A stretch of 64,000 nt of DNA from Entomortierella parvispora (lineage: Eukaryota > Mortierellomycota > Mortierellomycetes > Mortierellales > Mortierellaceae). Below are positions 49,653 to 59,328 of the stretch, piece after piece. Every line of letters begins with the position of its first letter. Positions within the stretch are counted from its first letter, which is position 1. A program made the translations under genes and the position numbers. Below the pieces are notes generated by a model. That model did no database searches, had not been told where the DNA came from, and saw nothing but the letters and a program-made list of their open reading frames with translations. The stretch is from NCBI GenBank assembly GCA_963573315.1, contig OY752145.1:682001-746000 (forward strand), in the 5' to 3' direction.

Positions 49653-50631
49653 TTATTTTGATTTGCTGTCGCCTAATAGCAATGCTGACAAGGCTGCTCG
49701 AAACGCCTTCAGGTTGACGTCCTCCATCGCCTTGTCTTCATCCTTGACCTCTTCAGAGATGATTATCAGTTGATGAATAACTGCCTTCATTAAAAAAAAC
49801 GAAGATTAGAACATGGTATCTGCAGGGAAGAACCAGAATCGTCAAAATGTCAGAGATTGGATTACCATGGCTTCTGATCGTGATTGGAGCAAATACTCGT
49901 CCAAGCGTTGAATGACAGCCTCCTGATCGGCCGTCCTCCTGCTCATAATAGCTTGTGCTATCGCCCGATGATGCACCTCCTCTATGAGAGGGAAGGAAGA
50001 GGATTTGTTAGTTCTTGAATCTCAAAGACAAAAGAGGGATCGGGAACGGTTCATACGTACCATCGTTTACAACGGCAGCGTTTCGAAGCGGCAGAGGAGC
50101 TAGCTTCATATGAGATTGTATACTAGACAAGAGCTCTGCCGTGGCTCTTGCATGGACAGGTGTCTGACCGCCCCTGGACTCATTCGCCACCATAAAGTCG
50201 ATAACCTCTTTTCTCACGCGGTCTGAAATGATTGGATTGTTGAGCAGCCGAGTGCACAGAGCGCTTGTAGGATTCATCATTTCTTCCAAGACGACTGGGA
50301 CCAGTTCCTTGTCCTTGCCTTTGACCTTGACCGTGGACGGGCCTTCTGCTTTCGATCTCTCCAAGAATCGAGCGATTGTAGACCTAGGGTCGACGTCTTC
50401 ATCACCGTCGATAGCCAAGTCGCCTCTCAAAACAGCACGTTGTGGTCTATTCTCGACAACTGACTGGAGATGCTCCGTCCATTGAAAAGCTCGCGCGAGA
50501 TAGGCAGGAGTCCACAGCTGGTCAAAGAGCGTGCTGTTCTCGAGCATGAATGAAGCCTGGCCGAGAATGTGACGGACAATGGAAAGCTCCTCCTCCGCAG
50601 CTTCATCCTGATGGGTCTTGGAGTGATTCAT
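49653..50631 (-). CDS. Unrecognised alpha-helical protein (272 aa)
   Basis: Exons (minus): 50631-50061, 49981-49866 and 49784-49653. The frame is continuous, but the last acceptor is AAG/G rather than CAG. The nearby CAG acceptor would bring an immediate stop, so AAG is preferred. I recognise no family. The sequence is Leu/Glu/Arg-rich and helical: EEELSIVRHILGQASFMLEN near the start, a likely conserved block NPIISDRVRKEVIDFM, and DQEAVIQRLDEYLLQSRSEA near the end. No membrane segment or signal peptide is present. The stop codon overlaps an AATAAA hexamer. It is divergent from the MEMO gene, with 278 bp between starts. The start is uncertain because the frame is open further upstream through a poly-Lys stretch coded by a T-run, and a 5' exon may exist. 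Confidence 0.6.
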
Positions 50632-50909
50632 GCATCCAGACTGGGCAGAGAGTAAGATGAGAGGACCAATGCGAGGGAAAAGGAAACAAATCGGTGCACG
50701 ATGAACTCTGTGCGAATGCGACTCATGAATGTCCCCCTCTTTTTTTTTTTTTTTTTTTTTTTTGGTGGCGCACTGCACGTGCCAACTACAGGTCATATGC
50801 CCCAGAAAAGGGTCAGGGACCTCCTTCCTCTTCTATGTCCTCCTCCTCATTGGCCTCCCTTTGTCCTCCCCCTCCATTCCTTCATTTCCCTCAATAAAAA
50901 ACTGCCAAA
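50632..50909. promoter_or_regulatory. Shared divergent promoter with T-run, helical protein (-) and MEMO (+)
   Basis: 278 bp. It contains an uninterrupted T-run of over 20 bases (about 50740-50763), a possible nucleosome-excluding element, and a CTCC-rich leader before MEMO. Confidence 0.5.
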
Positions 50910-52370
50910 ATGAGTGCGCGTGATGCTTCTCATGCCGGGTCTTGGTACTCCTCCAACAGTAAGACCCTCTTGCCTTCGCTGCAACCAATTTTTTTTTCTT
51001 TTGTTAACACTTTCGCTCTCCCCTGTTCTTCTCCAGAAAAAGAGCTGGACCGTCAGTTGTCTGGATGGTTGGCCAGTGTCGGGTCAGAGACTGCTCAAGG
51101 GGACCTGCTCCCCATTGCTGGACTACGCGCTATCATTGCTCCGTGAGTTCCCACGCTGCTCTATTCCTACATCATTTATTTTTGGCGTGAATTGGCTCTG
51201 AACTTCTTCCTCTGCTGGGAACAATAGACATGCCGGGTATTCGTACAGTGGTCCAGCCGCAGGATTCGCTTACAAATGCATCAATCCCGACCTCTTGTAA
51301 CGTGCAATGGCGTGTACGTGGAAACCGATCCAGCGTTATAGTGCAATGTGACTGATAAGACTTTGTTTCCTCTTGGGGATGATGATGATGATGCTATTTT
51401 ATCCAGCAAACGCGTGTTCATCCTTGGACCTTCCCATCATATCTATTTGCCAGGGTGTGCCCTCTCAAAGTGCGAACGATACGAAACTCCTCTGGGGGAT
51501 TTGATTGTGGATCGAATTAGTAAGTTGTCTTCTAAGAAGAGGTGAATGCGCCGCAGATTTTCTTTGGTGATGGTCTAACTTGTGTGATCTCTTATTAGCA
51601 TCCGAGGAATTGGCACAGACGGGCAAGTTTGACCAAATGTCCAAGGAAACAGACGAGGATGAACACAGTCTAGAGATGCATCTGCCTTATGTTTACAAGG
51701 TCTTTGAGAAGAAGCCCATCCAGATCGTCCCTATCTTGGTCGGGGCCTTGAACGAGACCACAGAGCGATCCTATGGCAAACTCTTGGCGCCGTATTTGAA
51801 TGATCCAGAGAACCTCTTTGTAGTCTCGAGTGATTTCTGTCATTGGTAAAGAGGCGATGGAGGAAGAAGAAGAAGAGGAGGAGGAGGAGGAGGAGGAGGT
51901 TGAAGGAAATACTTTTTTTTGCTTTTGCTGACCTGTAGTTCATTTGTTTAAATAACAGGGGCACCCGATTCGATTACACCTATTACAAAGATGAACTTGG
52001 AGTCGTGACACAAAGTCTTGCGCGTTCTGGAGGCAAGAAAAACTATCAACCTCCTTCTGCTCAAGGCCGCAAGATCTTTGAATCCATTCGGGATGTGGAC
52101 CACGAGGGCATGGAGAAGATTGAACAAAGGGACCATGGGGCGTATTGCAAATACTTATCCCAGACCAAGAATACTATATGTGGCCGCCATCCCATTGGTG
52201 TTCTCATGGCGGCCCTTCAGGAACTGGACGCGTCCAAAGGTCGGCAAGGCGGTCTTACTGAGAAAGGTCATCGGATCCAATTTGTGCATTACTCTCAATC
52301 TAGTGAGGTCTTGACCACTTCCGACTCTAGCGTCTCATATGCGTCGGCGTTTGTTCAACGTGGAGCCTAA
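50910..52370 (+). CDS. MEMO/Mho1 family protein (331 aa)
   Basis: Exons 50910-50958, 51037-51142, 51228-51296, 51407-51519, 51599-51845 and 51959-52370. The start codon precedes [12 protein letters not shown], the family N-terminus (His in SHAGSWY). Further conserved metal-site-like residues are in [30 protein letters not shown] and [16 protein letters not shown]. Proteins of this family are related to non-haem iron dioxygenases. In animals they affect cytoskeletal and redox signalling, and in yeast (Mho1) filamentous growth. The His/Asp/Cys set looks complete. Length agrees with yeast Mho1 (338). A candidate poly(A) signal lies at 52424-52429. Confidence 0.95.
51860..51899 (+). repeat. GAA/GGA microsatellite in MEMO intron 5
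   Basis: About 40 bp of GAA then GGA triplets immediately after the donor region of the 113-nt intron 51846-51958. Confidence 0.7.
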
Positions 52371-52423
52371 TCGGAACACTAGAAGGAATACGTTGATGAC
52401 ATAGAGACAAGATGATGGCTCTG

Positions 52424-52429
52424 AATAAA
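52424..52429 (+). terminator. Candidate poly(A) signal, MEMO gene
   Basis: AATAAA 54 bp after the MEMO stop, in the 333-bp convergent spacer before the zinc-finger gene. The rest of that spacer (52430-52703) is A/G-rich with AAAGAAA runs and holds nothing else I can name. Confidence 0.5.
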
Positions 52430-52703
52430 AAACAAAAAGACATGTCTGCGAGATCTGACATTTGTTTTATTGTCATCATTTGAAAGCACTGGCTGAAGGA
52501 CGAAAAATAAGGGTCATGGGATTAGGGAATGAAAGTCATAAAAAAGAGAAAAAGAAATGGTACAGAAATGGATAAAGCAAGCAGAAAGGAAGTAAAAGCA
52601 AGAGTGTGAAATGGTACAGAAGTTAACGAAAAGGGGGAGGAAGTATACAGAAAAAAAGAAAAAGAAAGAATAAAATAAAGCAAAAGGTACGAAAGAAAGG
52701 ATG

Positions 52704-54398
52704 TTAGGGATGGCGAGCATGTTCTGCGTGGCCATTGGGGGGTGCAGGATACGGGTCGCTCCTGACATTAGAGGCGGGAACCGGGAGAGGTTCGTATGGC
52801 GTACTGGCAGCCTGATGCTCGACGCCAAAGTTAGCAGGTCGAGTAGCCAATGGACTCGAGGTTGTAGTTTTAGCACGAGCTCCTGTGGTGGCAGAGACAG
52901 AAATAGCAGGACTTCTGCGCTTGTGGACCATGGATTGATGGCGTCGAAGCAACATGATGGCCGAGAATCGCTTACGGCATCCGTCAATTCCACACTCCAG
53001 TTCCTTGGGTCCGTGGCGCTCCAAATGGCGTTCCAGTTGAATAGCGTCGATAAACACCTTTTTACAGTCGTCGTAGGTGCAATGGAACGGTCTGGGTTTG
53101 ACGCCTGGGGCAGGCGGAGTGTTTTCAACACCCTCCGCCCTTCCAGGAACTCCAGAACTGGTGGTAATGAGAGGGCCTTGCATGACATGATCGCTCTCAA
53201 TGCCAGATGAGCCGCTAGGCCCGGCTTCTCCCTCCATTGCGTTGTCCAAGGACATTTCATCCTCAGCCCGTGGAGCCAATCTCTTGGCAATGTAGGCTTT
53301 GGGTCCCTTGAGCTCTCTTGGAGCCTTCATCTTGGGTTCCTTTGGCGGCTTGGGCTCTTTTGGTGGTTTCGGCTCCTTAGTAGGCCTAGATTCCTTGGGA
53401 AACTTGGATTCCCTTGAGGTCTTCAAGGCTCTGGATTCACTTGAGGGTATCGAATGTCGATCATCAAGCTGGTCTTCATTGCCATCGTCATCAACAGTGT
53501 GGTCTCGTTGTTCGAGCTCGTCCGCTAGTTCATCGACTTCCATAGAGGCGCGTTTTTGGTCTTGCTCAGAGTCAAAGTTATACATGACATCACCGGAAGC
53601 GACAATCCTGGGTTCTTTTCTCCTTGACCGTCCAGATCTTTGGCGAGTAGTACCAGGTGGACTCTCCCATTTCTCGGAGCGCCTCTTGTGAACCATCGAC
53701 TGGTGACGACGCAGCAACATGATAGAAGAAAACAGCTTGCGGCACATGTCCAAGTCACACTCCAGCTCTTTTGGTCCATGGCGTTCCTTATGTCTCTCTA
53801 ATTGAATCGCATCAACAAATCTCTTTCCGCAGTCCTCAATGTCGCAGATAAAGGGTCGAGGACGATTTGCTCCGGAGGGTGACGACATGTTGCTTTCCGT
53901 GAAGCGATGGTCTGTCCGTGAGGGTGACCCTTCTTCAATTCCTCCTTCTACTGGCGTTGTTGGGGTGGAATCGCGGGTCGACATGTTTGACTCGGATCGC
54001 TCTCTTGAAGCCTTTTCAAGTTTCATTTCTTTCTTGATGCGCAAACGCTCCTCCCTGTTGGCTTTGAGTCTCATGTCGAGAGGGTTTCGCTCCTTGAGGG
54101 TACTCTTACTCTTGACATCCTTTGGACGGTCGCTAATTTGACGACGCTTGGGCTCGGCCTCCTCATACAGCTCCAGATCCTGAGGATCTCTTGATTCTCT
54201 CAGGGCCAAGTCCTTGAGCTTCATTTTTCGCTTTTGGCGTGAGGTGTGAGTGAGTTCAGGGTCGGTTGACATGAGGTGCTGCTGGTGGTGATGATGATGG
54301 TGATGGTGGTGATGATGATGGTGCGCAGGTGCAACAAGATCGGCGTCAATTCCTTCTGCCTCCAGTTCCAGAGGTGCCACTGGCTCGTTCAGTAACAT
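52704..54398 (-). CDS. Zinc-finger protein with two near-identical C2H2 finger pairs (564 aa)
   Basis: One long exon. Pair 1 is at about residues 180-240 (FICDIEDCGKRFVDAIQLER, then ELECDLDMCRKLFSSIMLLR). Pair 2 is at about 435-495 (FHCTYDDCKKVFIDAIQLER, then ELECGIDGCRKRFSAIMLLR). Each pair is C-x4-C-x12-H-x3-H followed by C-x4-C-x12-H-x4-H, joined by the linker RHGPKELEC, and each ends with RRHQSMVHKRRS. Between the pairs lie Lys/Arg/Glu-rich sequence and a KPPKEP repeat. The N-terminus has a poly-His run. Probably a nuclear DNA-binding protein. I start at ATG 54398 (MLLNEPVAPLELEAEG) because an acceptor-like CCCAG lies just upstream. The frame stays open to 54566, where extra residues are hydrophobic and Phe/Pro-rich and look like a 5' UTR intron. 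Confidence 0.82.
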   Translation of the reverse strand: MLLNEPVAPLELEAEGIDADLVAPAHHHHHHHHHHHHHQQHLMSTDPELTHTSRQKRKMKLKDLALRESRDPQDLELYEEAEPKRRQISDRPKDVKSKSTLKERNPLDMRLKANREERLRIKKEMKLEKASRERSESNMSTRDSTPTTPVEGGIEEGSPSRTDHRFTESNMSSPSGANRPRPFICDIEDCGKRFVDAIQLERHKERHGPKELECDLDMCRKLFSSIMLLRRHQSMVHKRRSEKWESPPGTTRQRSGRSRRKEPRIVASGDVMYNFDSEQDQKRASMEVDELADELEQRDHTVDDDGNEDQLDDRHSIPSSESRALKTSRESKFPKESRPTKEPKPPKEPKPPKEPKMKAPRELKGPKAYIAKRLAPRAEDEMSLDNAMEGEAGPSGSSGIESDHVMQGPLITTSSGVPGRAEGVENTPPAPGVKPRPFHCTYDDCKKVFIDAIQLERHLERHGPKELECGIDGCRKRFSAIMLLRRHQSMVHKRRSPAISVSATTGARAKTTTSSPLATRPANFGVEHQAASTPYEPLPVPASNVRSDPYPAPPNGHAEHARHP

Positions 54399-55062
54399 AT
54401 CTCCCTCTGGGGAAAGGACGTTGGGGGCGAGTGCAAAGAGAAATATGGAAAAGGCGGGAGGAAAAAAAAATAAAAAAGGGGAGATTAATGTTTTGATCTG
54501 GTTTGTGTTGTTTTTGTAGTGTTCTTGTCCCCAGCCAGCCATCGTTTTGATACAATAGAATCTCATTCAATCGCACCGCTTCCCGCACACGTTGTGCTCT
54601 CCGATTTCCGTTTCCCCTTCTTCCACCCCTGCACCCACCAACAAAAAACATTATTTTCCCGCCAAAAAAATAAATAAAAATAAATTCGCCTCCACCGCCA
54701 AGCGAGGCGCCTATCGCCGTTGATGCAGGACCATGCCCTAAGCCATGGGAGCACAAGGTCATCGGCCCCTTTCCTTTGTTCTTCTTCCAGGGGGGTAAAG
54801 AGAACAATAAGAGCACAACAATGCCGTTGCTACCCATCCAATGAAGTCATAAAATTCATTTCCCCGTTTCCTGTCCCCCAAAGGCCCATTGCGTTCATGA
54901 ATCTCTTCCATTTGTCTATCACACCCATGACTGGTTGATGACACCTTGCTCGGGAAAAAAGCAGCGCCTGATCCTCTGAGCAAGGTTTGTTGAGGACAGC
55001 AACCCTTCACTCGATCTTGGCGGGAGGACATTTCATGATAATCTGACCCTCCTCTCTTAAGC
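54399..55062. other. Upstream region of the zinc-finger gene
   Basis: About 660 bp without a confident gene. It includes a probable 5' UTR intron of the zinc-finger gene (acceptor near 54407, with poly-T on the transcribed strand) and an A/T-rich stretch at about 54650-54690. Confidence 0.45.
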
Positions 55063-57010
55063 TTACGAAGACGTAAAACGAAGATACTCCCCATCTTGCA
55101 GAAAAAATAGTATCAACACAATAACTTACTTGGAATCCACAGAGGCAGCATCATTTCTCCTCCAAGTGTCGCGAAAGGCACAGCCTGACATATCCACTTC
55201 CGGGGTGCCGATTCCTTGGTGATAGAGTCCTTCACACGACTGGACCGCGTTGTTGGTGTAGAATAATATAGTATCGGGGCTTGTCCTGAAGAATGAGGGC
55301 GCTCTACTGACCCAGTGATAACCGCTGTCTTTGATGTCACCGCCTTCTGTGAGAGTCCCAATCCAGACTTCTTTGACTTTTCCGGAGTGTCGGACATGGA
55401 AGGCCATTGGCGAGCGCTGTCAATGCCTTCAAGAGCAAGACTTCTAAATCAACGAGGAGAAATGGTAAGGTTAGACATCGTGTGTTTCGAGACTGGTGGA
55501 AGAAAGACCCCTTGGGTTAGGCAAAGGGCCTTGGTGACTCTTATTGCCCGATGCTGCAATGGCCGACAAAGTTTCGCGCTCTTGCTTGACCTTTGAACAA
55601 TGCTGCGTCAGAGTGCAGAGCGTGTGTTTTGTTTGACTCGACAAAAATTTCTTGCGACGTGGTCAGGCAGCCCAAGACAAAAAGACAAAAAGACAAAAAT
55701 CACAAAAATGCCCCGAAGTACAAGTGGCAGGTCAAGTAGGCGCACAAGAACACAAGTGCACGAAGCTCGACCGCTCCCAGGAAAAGCCAGCAATGGGTTG
55801 GTAAGAGGATCCAATGCATGGGACGGAAAGGGTGTTCCAAAAAAAAGGACCCAGCATGGGAAGAAGCAAGGGAAAGAAGAGAGCCAAACGCTGATAAAAA
55901 AAGGGAGCCATCGTTTTCCTGTCCTTCCCACCCTCTCACACACGCGCAAGCCCCTGCTTCTGTAGGCACTCTGACCCCCCACCCCCACAATGTTCCTTCA
56001 GCAAGATCTCCTTACCCTTCGCTCTCGCTGGCTGTGGCGTTCGAGTCTTCGAGAACCACAGTTGGGTCTCCGGAAACAGGTTCGCGATATAATGTCGATC
56101 TCTTAGTGGCAGCACTCGAGGGAATCTGCCCTTGAAGGCTACGTTGTTCCCGATCCTGATCCATGTCCATATCTTGGTCATGGTCATCATTCTGGTGGAG
56201 CTCCCGTGCACGCGCCTGTCCATGAATCTGAATGTGGTCCCGAGTTCCTTGACTTTCACGGCGTTTTCCTTGTACACTTTGTCTCCGAGAATCACTCGAG
56301 GACGAGGGAATGGTTGCGGCTGCAAAGGCGCTTTGTCTCCGCTGCAGAGAAGAGCGCTGTCCTGATTCCGTGTCCAGATCAGAGTCAGATTCAGAGTCGA
56401 GTTGCGAGTCATGAGCGGAATCTAATGCTGAATCAGATTCGGAATGAGACTCTGGCGCCGCAGACCGCTTGCGTGCACCGACCGATTCTTTGCGGCTGGA
56501 AGATTTTGGATGTTGCTTTCCGCGGGTTTTGTTGTTATTATTATGGTTGGTTTCCGTGTCGCTGTGCTCGTCCTCGTCCATGGAGAGAGACGAGGACAAG
56601 CTGGAGAGATCATCCTCGTCCTCTTCATCTTCTTGTTCGTTATCGCCTTCGTCGTCGCCGTTCATAGGCAGATCCATATCCTCATCTTGATCAAGCTCGT
56701 CCTGAACCATGGGGTGATCCTCGCTCATGGTGTGGTCCAGATGTAAGGCCTTTGCAGATCGTGAGGAGGCAATGTTGGAGGTTGCCGCCAAATTTGATCG
56801 GGGTGATGTGGATGCAGTGGAGGTGGAGACGGCTGTTCTTGGTTCTGATTGCGATTGTGGTTGTGGTTGTGATTGTGATGGTGACTGTGTGGAGGAGAAG
56901 GTAGAGTATGGGACAGCAGACGAGTATGATTGAGAAGAGGTTGCTGCCGAGGAGGAGGATGAGGAGGAGGAGGAGAAGGGGGGGGATGTAGGTTCTTTGT
57001 GGCTCTCCAT
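55063..57010 (-). CDS. Ser-rich acidic protein, possible INO80 Ies4-like tail (446 aa, tentative)
   Basis: Proposed exons (minus): 57010-56016, 55443-55130 and 55094-55063, with phases matching and a stop at 55063. The first 330 residues are disordered: a long Ser run, an acidic block (EEDEDDLSSLSSSLSMDEDE) and many SDS/ESD repeats. The tail after the 572-nt intron contains SAPRKWICQAVPFATLGGEM and then LPLWIPNGEY. The RKW...F-x-T-L-G-G...LPxW spacing recalls the C-terminal motif of INO80-complex Ies4 proteins, but this rests on memory of the motif and is unverified. The final short exon uses an AAG acceptor. An alternative ATG at 55407 opens a 93-codon frame over the second exon, which I consider less likely because it does not join the upstream exon. 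Confidence 0.5.
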
Positions 57011-57186
57011 TTCTCGATCGCAGCAGATAGAGACTTCTCCCTGGATGGGGTCGTTGATGGTTCAGTTGTTGTAGAGGGTGTTGATTACGGCGTCAAAGTC
57101 GCAATGGTTTGTCTGTTCTTGACGATGGGCGAGGAGGAGAGGACGACTTTTAGAGTGAATTCAGGTGCGGAGGAAAGAAGGTAGAA

Positions 57187-57275
57187 AGGAAGGAAGGAAG
57201 GAAAAAAGGAAGGAAGAAGAGAGTGGGGGATGCAGGAAGGAAGGAAGGAAGGAAGAAAGGAAGGAAGGAAGGAAG
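57187..57275. repeat. GGAA tetranucleotide microsatellite
   Basis: About 90 bp of GGAA units in several blocks broken by GAAAAAA and GTGGGGGATGCA, 180 bp upstream of the Ser-rich gene. Confidence 0.85.
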
Positions 57276-57699
57276 GATAAAGAGGCGATGAGAAAATCAG
57301 GTTGAGTGTTTGTGCGTGTGCTTTGTGTTGCGGGTGTGTGTTTGTGTAAGTATTCGTGTACGATGAATGGCGAAGGGAGGGGAGAGAAGGAGAAAAGGGA
57401 AGACTTGGTGATCAGCGAGAAGGGCGAATAAAAGAAAAGAGAGGTGAGGACGAAGGAGGAAGAGAGAAGATGGGAAATTAAACGTCGAGGAGGGTGAGAG
57501 ACACAAGAAAAAAGAGACAGAAAAGGCGGAAGGGGAGGGAGCAGACAACCGCAAGAAAACAAAGGGAAGAAGAAGGAAAAAAAAAGGCGGGAAGGGATGA
57601 AAGAAAGGATGCCGTGAGCGACGCAAAGAGTAAATAAAAAAAGAGGGTCCGGGACGAGGACCTGTTGCTGGGTGGATTGATTGACTGGCTGGCTACTGA

Positions 57700-57734
57700 A
57701 TGACTGACTGACTGATCGACTGACTGACTGACTT
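57700..57734. repeat. GACT tetranucleotide repeat
   Basis: TGACTGACTGACTGA followed by TCGACTGACTGACTGAC, a short tandem array in non-coding DNA. Confidence 0.8.
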
Positions 57735-59328
57735 GGACTGGGTTGACCGACTCGACAAGTAAAGCATGGTCATGAATGAATCGACCTTGCTCCTTGTCCG
57801 TGGTTGGCTGTGAGTGCGATAACCTTCAGATGAGGACAAATGGCCCGACATTGGTTCATTCGACGTAGAGATCAATCCCCCTCCCCCCCACCCGGGCACC
57901 GTGTCCCATCATCCATCAGATCGCGGAGCAGCGCCAGCAGAACACCTTTCTGCTCTTGTTCTTTGTGTTCCCGGGTGTCTTTGGGACCTGGCCTCTGCTC
58001 TGACCTTTGTGTTTGCTTTCCTCTCCTCTCCAGGCTTCATGCTGCCATGGTGAAACGATGAGACGGGACAAGATGGGAATGCTTTCCTTGTCACTTGTCA
58101 CGGTTGCCCCATCATTGAAAAAGAACGAATCCTCAGGAGGACAGCTCTTTCCCTAAATATCCTCTACCATGTGTACCAACCAAACGTAGCTCAGGGTGGA
58201 CAGGGAACCCAAAGTTACAAGGGCGATCGTCCTCAGCGGGATGTTGGGGATACAAACACCCGTTTCCAAAAGAATAAAAGATTCTCCAACGCTGACCCGC
58301 CTTTTCCGTCTGAAGCATGCAGCACCCAATATCCGACCATGCAACATCATGAAAAGTACCACATCCCTCTTGCATGCCAGATGACGCATGTTCCGTTGAA
58401 CCGGCAGCAGCAAGGCATGTCTCAGCTGAATGTTCATACCCGTGAAAAAAAGGGTCGCAAGCGCAAAGATGTCGTCAAGAGAAGCCTGGCGAGTTGCGTA
58501 TGCACAACAGAAAATAAACAAAGAGAACAGAAAAGAAAAAAAAAATGGCGGGAACCAAATTGGTTCAATCACACACGTCCAATCCATGCTCGACTCGAAA
58601 ACTTTTTTTTTTCTTTGAGTTCTCGCCCCTGGTCGTTCTATTCAATCGCCTCGTCTCTTGTAAACCATACCACCATGATGGATTAGAAAGTCGTACCATC
58701 GAGGACCATGGCCTAGACCTTTGCTAGCTACTCTGAACAAGCAAGAAAAGTCCCACCCCACATCACGTTTCGTAAAGTTTTCGCTTACCATCATCCCATC
58801 TGCCCACTACCCACCAAGAGATCAATTCCATAGGAGCAACCATTGAAAGGAGAAAATAATAAAAAAAACAAAAGAGCAAAAGCATAGCAACGCACATCAG
58901 CATGGGCCAAGTCGAACGAGCAAAAGTAAAACAGCATTCCAATGCTCCAAAAGATTTTTTCGATCGCCGCATGCAGCAAGACAATTGCTGAGCATGGCCC
59001 ATGGGTTCCAAAGGTGGAGGGAAAGCAGGTTGGTGTGCGCCCAATGCTGCTCTGGCCGATGCAAGATGCCGTCAGTCCAGTCGATCCCTACGTCTGGTCT
59101 GACTAAGCAATGGTCTGCGCCACCAAACATGTCCCCCTTCTCCTCCGCCGTCGCCACACCTCACGCACTCTCCGCACACATGCACAGTCAACCGGCGCTT
59201 GTTTGGTTGTTTGCAGTTGCAACGCAAGGGCCACCTAGACTGCATCGCAATGATTCCTTGCTTATTTGTTGACGGTGACGCAGTCTCCACCGTCTGTTCT
59301 CTCGTCGCGTGTTTTGTGAAAGAAATGT

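Larger units (their letters stand above)
57011..59328. other. Long gene-poor, repeat-rich interval
   Basis: About 2.3 kb with no gene I can support. Next to the Ser-rich gene it is purine-rich with tetranucleotide repeats. At 58153-58587 a minus-strand open frame (144 codons) ends in a hydrophobic stretch (TIALVTLGSLSTLSYVWLV) and overlaps a plus-strand frame of similar size (58171-58686). Neither has a recognised family or an upstream exon I can join. The remainder is unremarkable. Confidence 0.45.

Noticed and set aside
55126-55407. 93-codon minus-strand frame starting at 55407
   Set aside because: It overlaps the second exon of the Ser-rich gene in another frame. The upstream exon joins in phase only with the chosen frame, although this alternative is not fully excluded.
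58153-58587. Minus-strand frame with hydrophobic end, considered as an ATP synthase small subunit
   Set aside because: Only a loose resemblance in one hydrophobic stretch; no start exon or motif supports it, so it is left as a finding only.
58171-58686. 171-codon plus-strand frame in the gene-poor interval
   Set aside because: Basic, low-similarity composition, opposite another open frame of equal size, with no promoter or exon context; too weak to call.
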